This document shows, in pieces, positions 4,801-9,677 of a stretch of DNA of 11,904 nt. Positions within the stretch are counted from its first letter, which is position 1; each line of letters begins with the position of its first letter. Position numbers and translations under genes: made by a program. Source of the stretch: Methylocystaceae bacterium (GTDB lineage Bacteria > Pseudomonadota > Alphaproteobacteria > Rhizobiales > Beijerinckiaceae); the NCBI GenBank assembly GCA_003152255.1, contig PLZT01000484.1:1-11904 (forward strand), given 5' to 3'. The notes below the pieces were generated by a model. The model saw only the letters and a list, made by a program, of their open reading frames with translations. It did no database searches and was not told the DNA's origin.

Positions 4801-5871
4801 TCAATACGGCGGCAAGATATGCTTTTCGGATTCGATGACGACGGCGAACTCGGCGAGTCCAGCGCTTTGCAACACGGTTTGAACGCGAGCCACATCTGCC
4901 CGCGCGGTGCCGCCCCGATGGTCGAGCGCGACAAGAATCTCCGTCCTGCCAAGGTTCATGAAGCCTTCGACCGCCGCGATCGCTTCAGCCGGGGTGGAAA
5001 TCCATCCATACCCGGGCCAGCGAGCCTTCTCCGCGTCGCTCGGATCGCCGGCCATGAGCGGATAAACGAACCGTCCTACAATCGGAACCTCGGGCTCTGG
5101 GATGGGCTCTGGCGCGGGCGCGGGCGCGGTATATATCGGTTTGGTCGAGGTAAGCGCGCCGGCCTTAACGACGCGCGTCTCGACGCCGCCGATGCTGATG
5201 CGCTCGAACGAGAACTTGCGCGACCATTCCGCGCCCTCTCCTTTGGCCAGCGTCAGCACGCCGCCCGCGCTGTCCGAGGTCGTTTCGAGGATGACCTCGG
5301 CGCTCGCGGCTTGATCTGCCGGCAGATCGGGAACAGACACCAGGACCGGGCAGGAAGTGGCGTGGGTCGCAACATCCAGCGCGCGCGCGAACGCGCGGTG
5401 CCTGTCAGGCGGCCCAAAGGATGAGCCAGTGACGACGGCCATGTCCAACTTGCCGCCCAAGTCTATCGCCGCGTCGCGCCAACGAATTGAATTGTCTCCG
5501 ATTGCCGCTGCAAAGTCGCCACGAACGCCCCATAGGACAATCGGTAGCGGTCCCGTGACGCCGCGTGCCAGGGCACAGGCTTCGATTGCCGCGCGTGTGG
5601 CGTCCAGCTCCTCAAGAGGACACGCGACCGCGATGCGGCTTGGAGCGCCGACATTGCGTCCGAACCAACCGTTGAGGCTTTGAAGCATCCCACCGGGGGT
5701 GGGGCCAAGCCCGCAACCGGCGTCTCCGGCGGCAAGGGCAACCACAAGATCAGCGATGCTCGCAGTCTTGCCTGCCCCATGCGGCCCGGTGATGTAGTTC
5801 ACACCGTGTCGCGGCAAGATACCGGCGAGCAACTTTGTCTCTCTGTATTTTCCGATTTGTGACCAAGCCAT
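4801..5871 (-). CDS. P-loop ATPase, RepA/AAA_25-like, with altered Walker B
   Basis: The start at 5871 has AAAGGAAA upstream. The 356-residue protein opens with a short N-terminal segment and a Walker A GPHGAGKT at residues 29-36. Its layout recalls RecA-fold ATPases of the RepA/AAA_25 type (hexameric plasmid and phage helicase loaders). Where that family has a Walker B such as 'LIVIDT', this protein has LDMAVVTGSSFG (142-153) with Thr in place of Asp. The later 'VVHH' motif appears as VLVSVPD (about 176-182). Then comes FSFERISIGG, a Pro/Glu-Ala linker (APAPAPEPIPEPEVP, about residues 248-262) and a separate C-terminal domain of about 90 residues containing EILVALDHRGGTARADVARV. It may bind nucleotide but hydrolyse it poorly. 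It lies 36 bases after the terminase small subunit, where phages usually carry the large terminase, but it has none of the TerL nuclease motifs. Confidence 0.7.
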   Translation of the reverse strand: MAWSQIGKYRETKLLAGILPRHGVNYITGPHGAGKTASIADLVVALAAGDAGCGLGPTPGGMLQSLNGWFGRNVGAPSRIAVACPLEELDATRAAIEACALARGVTGPLPIVLWGVRGDFAAAIGDNSIRWRDAAIDLGGKLDMAVVTGSSFGPPDRHRAFARALDVATHATSCPVLVSVPDLPADQAASAEVILETTSDSAGGVLTLAKGEGAEWSRKFSFERISIGGVETRVVKAGALTSTKPIYTAPAPAPEPIPEPEVPIVGRFVYPLMAGDPSDAEKARWPGYGWISTPAEAIAAVEGFMNLGRTEILVALDHRGGTARADVARVQTVLQSAGLAEFAVVIESEKHILPPY

Positions 5872-5901
5872 CTTCGTTTCCTTTCAGTAGTTGTTGAGAA
5901 T

Positions 5902-5923
5902 TATCGATTACGAGTGATCGATA
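5902..5923. repeat. Short AT-rich inverted repeat at the terminase stop
   Basis: TATCGAT (5902-5908) and ATCGATA (5917-5923) flank 8 bases and overlap the TAA stop of the terminase small subunit. The stem is only 7 bp and AT-rich, so it may be chance; it is listed because the hairpin upstream of the same gene also has an 8-base loop. Confidence 0.4.
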
Positions 5924-6468
5924 TATTCAAACACCGGCCCGATGGCCGAATGCTGGCCGTTGATGCGCTGAATGAGCATCAGCAACGGGTTCTCCTTCGA
6001 TCCTTGCAGGGTCAGCTTGTCGTTAAACATGCCGAGATGGCGCGCCAGCTTGTCGAGCGCGCCGAGCTTGTCCGCGAACTTGGTCTTGCGGGTTTGAACC
6101 GAATTGCCGTCCTGATCGAAACCTTGGGAGACCTCGACGACTAGCGCGCCTCTGGTGGCCGGGTCGATTTGATCCAAGGGTCGGAGATTGCCTGCATCGT
6201 CAAACGCGCTGAGGGGGTCAGCGAAGGCTATCGCCGCAAGCTGTGCGATGACCCTCTCGGAGCTTACCTCATTGATCGCCAAGCGCTTCGCCTGCCGTTT
6301 TGCGATCTCGGCTGCGACATGAACATTTCTTGACAGGCGGTGGCCCTGCTCCTCGGCTGTCTTGTGGGAGTAGCCTGCCCTCCGCGCTGCCGCGCTCGCA
6401 TTGCCGTCAACAAGGATTTCGCTGACGAAAAGCGCCTGTCGAGTCGTGAGTTTTGGTTTCGTGGTCAA
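5908..6468 (-). CDS. terS: Phage terminase small subunit (Terminase_2 family)
   Basis: The product is 186 residues, a usual length for the family. It begins TTKPKLTTRQALFVSEILVD, then GNASAAARRAGYSHKTAEEQ and GHRLSRNVHVAAEI, the typical Terminase_2 N-terminal helix-turn-helix that recognises the packaging site. The remainder carries central helices (RVIAQLAAIAFADPLSAFDD), a strand-rich segment (GALVVEVSQGFDQDGNSVQT) and LGALDKLARHLGMFNDKL near the end, as in phage-derived small terminases. It should form a ring that marks DNA for packaging and recruits the large subunit. The start codon is TTG at 6468, preceded by GAAGGA at the same spacing as in the scaffold-like gene, and no better start exists. 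No large-terminase gene lies before or after it in the window. Confidence 0.88.
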   Translation of the reverse strand: MTTKPKLTTRQALFVSEILVDGNASAAARRAGYSHKTAEEQGHRLSRNVHVAAEIAKRQAKRLAINEVSSERVIAQLAAIAFADPLSAFDDAGNLRPLDQIDPATRGALVVEVSQGFDQDGNSVQTRKTKFADKLGALDKLARHLGMFNDKLTLQGSKENPLLMLIQRINGQHSAIGPVFEYIDHS

Positions 6469-6495
6469 TGTCTTGATCCTTCATCAAGAGAGCGT

Positions 6496-6519
6496 GTCGC
6501 GGCCCATGAGAGCCGCGAC
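6496..6519. repeat. GC-rich hairpin between virion-like gene and terS
   Basis: GTCGCGGC (6496-6503) and GCCGCGAC (6512-6519) form a perfect 8-bp stem with an 8-base loop, starting 5 bases after the stop of the virion-like gene and ending 27 bases before the terS start. There is no following T run on the minus strand. It may limit or process the transcript between the two genes, or be a protein site near terS. Confidence 0.7.
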
Positions 6520-6523
6520 GGTT

Positions 6524-8263
6524 TCAGCGGCCAGGTTGGAATGCCCTTTGAGCCTTCTTCCGCGTCGCCTCGATCTGCGCGGCTGCGGATGGCCTCAACG
6601 ACGCTTCGAAGTCAGCGTAGCTCCGGCCTTGCGGCGCGTTGTTCGGCGCGCCAGGTTGGGTTCTCGGATCGACAACGGGGAGGATGCCCATTCCTCGGGC
6701 GTAAGCATCGTCGCCACTATCACCCGGCTGGGGCGGTCCTTTTGGCTGATATGCCTGCTGGACAGCGGGAGCCCACGGCGCTGGCGGGTTGCTTGGGATA
6801 TTGTCGAGATTGTTTCGCGCCGAGTAGCCGACTTCACTGCCGGGCCCCGTCGACTTCGCCGAGGCGAGAGCGTCCCGAGCACCCAGCACGCCGAGAGGCT
6901 GCTGCGCTGGCCACCATGGCAGGCTGACCCCATTCCCTTGCCAGAAGGCGCGCGACCTATCGGTGATCGTCAGCGAGCCGGGCGCGGGAGGCGTCGCATC
7001 GGGCCGAGACGAAAGGTTTGGCGCGCCCTGTCCGAAGGGCGATGAGCCGCCCGCACCTGGGCCGCCAGCCGCCGCTGTGTTGGCGTCGTATAGCTCTGCC
7101 GCCTTCGCCATCTTCTGATCGGCGGTCATCTCGACATTTTTGCCGTCCGGCCCCACCGTCGCTGGGAAGCCGTTGTTGTCTTCGAGGTTTTTGTAAAGAT
7201 CGCGGATGCCGGCCGCTCGCTTCGCTGGGGCCTCGGCCGACGCCTTAGCCGTGTTCTCCTTGATCGTGTTCGCGGAGTTCACATTGGCCAGCGCGATTTC
7301 GTTTGCGAGCTTGTCTTTGCCCTTCGCGGTATCAGCAGCCCCAGCGGCCGCCGCGTCCTGGATCGATTGGTTATACGAAACAGCGGCTTGCGGGTTGATC
7401 ATGAAGTGGAGGGCGCTGTGAAGGTCGCTCATCGAATTGAAGTTCCTGGTGACTTGCTCGCCGGTGTTTTTGTTCTTGTAGTTCACCGTCAGCCCGGTCG
7501 CTTTGCCGGTCGCCGGGTCGATGATCGGCGTCGCGGACGCTTCGTGGTTCGCCGGGTTGATGTAGCCGGCGTTGCTCAAGACAGCATTCAGATGCGTATT
7601 CACGCCGTCCCAATTGCCGACCTGATACGCACCCTCAAGCCGGCCGACCGAGTCGACGGCCTTCTGGAAGTCAACGCTCTTGTGGGCGTCAATGAAGGCT
7701 TGCGCTCCGGCCGTATCGCCGCTCGCAAGCAAGTCCGAGACGATCTTTGGGCCGCCGACGTTGTAATATGTCTTCATCCGGTCAGCGTGCGTCTGGTCGT
7801 AAAGGTCGCTCGCCGCCTGTTTCGACGGAACGGCCTGCCCATCGACGGAGTATGTCGGGTTGCCCTGCGCATCCTTGCTGACGAAGATCGATTTGGCTTT
7901 CGAGGCATTGTATGCGGCGTCCGAGTCGGCGGCTGCGGCCGTGTTGATAGCCGATGTGTCGTTCGCGTCCGTGATGTCGCTTTCTTTGTCCTTGAGCTGC
8001 AAGTCGCGAAGATTGGCCCCTGCGGCGTAATCCTTCTGCTGCTGGCCAAAGAGCGTCTTGTTCTGCGTCAGATTGTTGTTGCCCTGGTCGAGAGCAAGTT
8101 GCGACGCCGCGCCGGCGCGCTGGTCGCTGTTGGTCGCGAGGTTGTTGTTGAACGCCTGCTGGGCGGTGGCCGCGTCAGCCGCGTTCTGCGCGCGCGCAGC
8201 CGCCTTTCCGCGCTCAATGCCGTCCATGAAAGAGGCTATTCCTAGTCCGAAGCCGCCAGCCAT
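6524..8263 (-). CDS. Virion-like (internal/structural) phage protein, 579 aa
   Basis: The start at 8263 (MAGGFGLGIASFMDGIERGK) follows GAAGGGATT at normal spacing; the open frame to 8470 is rejected because a separate small gene fits that region. Residues 15-130 are Ala/Gln/Asn/Asp-rich and predict a long coiled coil (ARAQNAADAATAQQAFNNNL). The centre (about 150-300) is more globular, with SIFVSKDAQGNPTYSVDGQA, LNAVLSNAGYINPANHEAS and FNSMSDLHSALHFMINPQAA. A second Ala/Lys/Glu-rich helical region (305-360) follows, then a Pro/Gly-rich, probably disordered tail with RAFWQGNGVSLPWWPAQQP and a basic end. There is no signal peptide, TM or catalytic motif. The layout is that of internal virion or ejection-type proteins of podovirus-like phages; I recognise the style and not a precise family. 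Its place just before terS supports a phage origin. Confidence 0.65.
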   Translation of the reverse strand: MAGGFGLGIASFMDGIERGKAAARAQNAADAATAQQAFNNNLATNSDQRAGAASQLALDQGNNNLTQNKTLFGQQQKDYAAGANLRDLQLKDKESDITDANDTSAINTAAAADSDAAYNASKAKSIFVSKDAQGNPTYSVDGQAVPSKQAASDLYDQTHADRMKTYYNVGGPKIVSDLLASGDTAGAQAFIDAHKSVDFQKAVDSVGRLEGAYQVGNWDGVNTHLNAVLSNAGYINPANHEASATPIIDPATGKATGLTVNYKNKNTGEQVTRNFNSMSDLHSALHFMINPQAAVSYNQSIQDAAAAGAADTAKGKDKLANEIALANVNSANTIKENTAKASAEAPAKRAAGIRDLYKNLEDNNGFPATVGPDGKNVEMTADQKMAKAAELYDANTAAAGGPGAGGSSPFGQGAPNLSSRPDATPPAPGSLTITDRSRAFWQGNGVSLPWWPAQQPLGVLGARDALASAKSTGPGSEVGYSARNNLDNIPSNPPAPWAPAVQQAYQPKGPPQPGDSGDDAYARGMGILPVVDPRTQPGAPNNAPQGRSYADFEASLRPSAAAQIEATRKKAQRAFQPGR

Positions 8264-8303
8264 GATGAGAATCCCTTCGTATTTTGCCTGATGAGTTGAT
8301 CGT

Positions 8304-8483
8304 TCAGCGAATGGTGGGGTCGGCCTGCTGGCGCTTGTCCGTGCCCGACAAGGCCTCTTCCCAAGAGAGTGGGCCAGCGGGAGCCGTGAGCCAGTTTTGC
8401 GTGCCAGGGGTTGGCTCCGGTGTCTTGGCGGCCGGACGAAAGAACCGGAGTGCGGCGGTGAAATATTCAATGAGCATGCGCAT
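8304..8483 (-). CDS. Small hypothetical protein (59 aa) in the phage-like operon
   Basis: The ATG at 8483 follows AGGAAAA at 8 bases, and the frame ends with TGA at 8304-8306. The product is MRMLIEYFTAALRFFRPAAK, then a Pro/Thr-rich stretch (TPEPTPGTQNWLTAPAGPL), then SWEEALSGTDKRQQADPTIR. The N-terminus is an amphipathic aromatic helix that might touch a membrane or another protein; no full TM segment is present. It lies 24 bases after the HTH gene and 40 bases before the virion-like gene, all on the minus strand, so it is likely co-transcribed. I do not recognise the family. Confidence 0.6.
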   Translation of the reverse strand: MRMLIEYFTAALRFFRPAAKTPEPTPGTQNWLTAPAGPLSWEEALSGTDKRQQADPTIR

Positions 8484-8507
8484 GGTGTGTTTTCCTGTTC
8501 TGGCGCG

Positions 8508-8705
8508 TCACTTCACGCCTTCATTGACCAGCCGGTCGATTTCACTGGCGGGGATCAAGACGCGTCCGCCAATGCGGATCAATTTAATCTTGCCGTCTCT
8601 TTCGAGCCGATACCACGTCGATCGGCTAAGCCCGATTAAGCTTTCGCCGTCGCGAAGGCTAAAAGCTCGTTGCCGTGCCGGCGGTATTGCCGTGGCAATT
8701 GTCAT
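8508..8705 (-). CDS. AlpA/excisionase-like DNA-binding protein (HTH_17, MerR-type winged helix)
   Basis: The ATG at 8705 is favoured because GGGGTGA lies 5-8 bases upstream; a GTG at 8714 would add three residues. The 65-residue protein consists of a short N-terminal arm and an HTH_17 domain at about residues 15-60: FSLRDGESLIGLSRSTWYRL, then ERDGKIKLIRIGGRVLIPAS and EIDRLVNEGVK. The 'GxSRSTWYRLxxxGxxxxxRIGxRxLIPxxEIxRLV' pattern is that of AlpA-like activators and small excisionases. Such proteins switch on excision or late genes in prophages and satellites such as P4 and the Gram-negative PICIs. It is the first gene after the AT-rich gap at 8715-8850, which fits a regulator of this operon. 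Confidence 0.85.
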   Translation of the reverse strand: MTIATAIPPARQRAFSLRDGESLIGLSRSTWYRLERDGKIKLIRIGGRVLIPASEIDRLVNEGVK

Positions 8706-8714
8706 GTGTGTCAC

Positions 8715-8850
8715 CCCGGGTTATGGCGTAGGAAAAGGTGCGCCAGTAACTTGTGATGCGCCATGAAAGTATTTAGGCAAGAGGTATTTTGTCGTTTATT
8801 GAAAAAAACTACTGAAATTCCGACACCATCAATTACTTTATCCTGCTAGT
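8715..8850 (-). promoter_or_regulatory. AT-rich control region upstream of the HTH gene
   Basis: This 136-base gap is markedly richer in A and T than its surroundings, especially 8763-8845, and separates the replication-side genes from the HTH/virion-side genes on the same strand. On the minus strand it contains a T run followed by CAATAAACG and TTGCCT, but I cannot pick one convincing -35/-10 pair. It is the most likely promoter and operator region for the genes from 8705 leftwards. A 28-codon plus-strand frame from 8763 (starts MKVFRQEVFCRLLKKTTE) has no ribosome-binding site and is not called. Confidence 0.45.
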
Positions 8851-9426
8851 TCAGATAGTTACTTTGGCTTCCAGCCGCCCCACTTTCGCGAGAGTTGTCT
8901 CGTTCCTGCGGTAGTATCGTTGCCTCACGCCGCGCGCCGTCTCTATGTCCGCGCCGGCTGCATCGAGCGCGATAACCCGCTTGCCATCAGGGAGAAGAAG
9001 GGCGAGGCCTTTTTTGTCGTGACGGCGGCCTGGCGCTACGTCGTCGAGGCCAAGCGTCTCTTGTGTCGACCACCCGAGGGCGAAAGCCTGGGCGGCCCAT
9101 TGCTCGGCGAAGATCGACGCGCCTTCGACGGCACTTGCCCAGCGGTGAGGTTCGAAGCCGCTGGGCGGTCCGCCGCAAAGGAGGCGGGCGAGCGGCTCGG
9201 CCCAGTCGGGAGGCAAGCCAGCCGCTTCGAGAGACGCGGCACGGGCTTGCCATGACGGCGCGGTGACGATAGCCGCCGTGCCGATTTGGGCTTCCGAGCA
9301 TGCTAAAGTTGCTAAAGGGGCTAAAGTTGAGGGTGCGGGGGTAAAAACTTTAGCACGATTAGCAACTTTAGCAGGGAGTGAAGCCGGTTTTCGGCTTTCG
9401 AAGAATGAGGGAAAGAGGTCGCTCAT
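8851..9426 (-). CDS. 'LATLATLA' family hypothetical protein, long paralog (191 aa)
   Basis: The ATG at 9426 overlaps the TGA of the preceding gene as ATGA and has GAGAGGGG upstream, so translation is probably coupled. The N-terminus MSDLFPSFFESRKPA matches that of the preceding paralog. It is followed by PAKVANRAKVF and STLAPLATLACSEA, encoded by inverted copies of one DNA word. From residue 60 a folded part follows: PSWQARAASLEAAGLPPDWA, then AQAFALGWSTQETLGLDD, a strand pair KKGLALLLPDGKRVIALDAA and a basic QRYYRRNETT end. I know proteins with this 'GWS..dLfG....GL..LL.G..v....A......G..q.YRRR' layout from Hyphomicrobiales islands and phages, often next to DUF3987 genes, but no function is assigned. 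Confidence 0.7.
   Translation of the reverse strand: MSDLFPSFFESRKPASLPAKVANRAKVFTPAPSTLAPLATLACSEAQIGTAAIVTAPSWQARAASLEAAGLPPDWAEPLARLLCGGPPSGFEPHRWASAVEGASIFAEQWAAQAFALGWSTQETLGLDDVAPGRRHDKKGLALLLPDGKRVIALDAAGADIETARGVRQRYYRRNETTLAKVGRLEAKVTI
9301..9373. repeat. Inverted GCTAAAGTT repeat within the long paralog
   Basis: TGCTAAAGTTGCTAA at 9301-9315 and its exact reverse complement at 9359-9373 form a perfect 15-bp inverted repeat with a 43-base loop, which itself holds more GCTAAAGTT/AACTTTAGC words. Both arms are coding (PAKVAN on one side, LATLA on the other), so the mRNA could form a hairpin near the gene's 5' end. Confidence 0.75.
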
Positions 9427-9677
9427 CGACCCCTCTCATTCACGATAGCCACCGTAGTCTTAGCTGTTTGTTTTACACGCGAGCCGCCATGGCGGTTTTG
9501 GCCTTCCTCGCCTGCTAAAGTTGCTAAAGTTGCTAAAGTTGAGGGCGTTCCTCCGTCAATTTGCCACTCGCCTCCTGCTAAAGTTGCTAAAGGGGCTAAA
9601 GTTTGAGGTGTTCCTCCGTCAATTTTAGCCATTGCCGGGTTTCGGCTTTCGAAGAAGGAAGGAAGGAGGCCACTCAT
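9423..9677 (-). CDS. 'LATLATLA' family hypothetical protein, short paralog (84 aa)
   Basis: The ATG at 9677 overlaps the TGA of the Prim-Pol/DUF3987 gene (ATGA) and has a full AAGGAGGT seven bases upstream, so it is preferred over the in-frame start at 9704. The product reads MSGLLPSFFESRNPAMAK, then two 21-residue repeats of the form IDGGTPxTLAxLATLAG, then a basic tail (SRVKQTAKTTVAIVNERGR). No enzyme motif, TM or signal peptide is seen. It shares its first 12 residues with the following gene, to which it is joined by another ATGA overlap, so the two look like a duplicated pair in which this copy lacks the folded C-terminal domain. Confidence 0.65.
   Translation of the reverse strand: MSGLLPSFFESRNPAMAKIDGGTPQTLAPLATLAGGEWQIDGGTPSTLATLATLAGEEGQNRHGGSRVKQTAKTTVAIVNERGR
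9513..9628. repeat. Two-copy 63-bp tandem repeat in the short paralog
   Basis: Copies begin at 9513 and 9576 with a 63-base period. Each holds TGCTAAAGTTGCTAAAG, a GCTAAAGTT/TTT variant, GAGG and then GTTCCTCCGTCAATTT. A third partial copy of the GCTAAAG part lies at 9301-9330 in the neighbouring gene. The period equals 21 codons, so the reading frame is kept. Confidence 0.8.

Noticed and set aside
4148..4804. Minus-strand frame starting with TTG overlapping the ATPase stop
   Set aside because: Most of it is the out-of-frame shadow of the scaffold-like gene and its Arg-rich composition is typical of that; the first 40 codons cross the inverted repeat and show no motif.
7367..8245. Long plus-strand open frame of 292 codons
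   Set aside because: It is antisense to the virion-like gene, rich in Arg and Val as expected of a shadow of Ala/Asp-rich coding DNA, with no ribosome-binding site or family motif.
9483..9496. GC-rich palindrome around CCGCCATGGCGG
   Set aside because: A 12-bp palindrome inside a GC-rich coding region can occur by chance and nothing else supports a site.
9301..9628. Repeated GCTAAAGTT words considered as a CRISPR-like array
   Set aside because: The units are short, nearly contiguous, keep codon phase and encode peptide repeats; there are no unique spacers of constant length.
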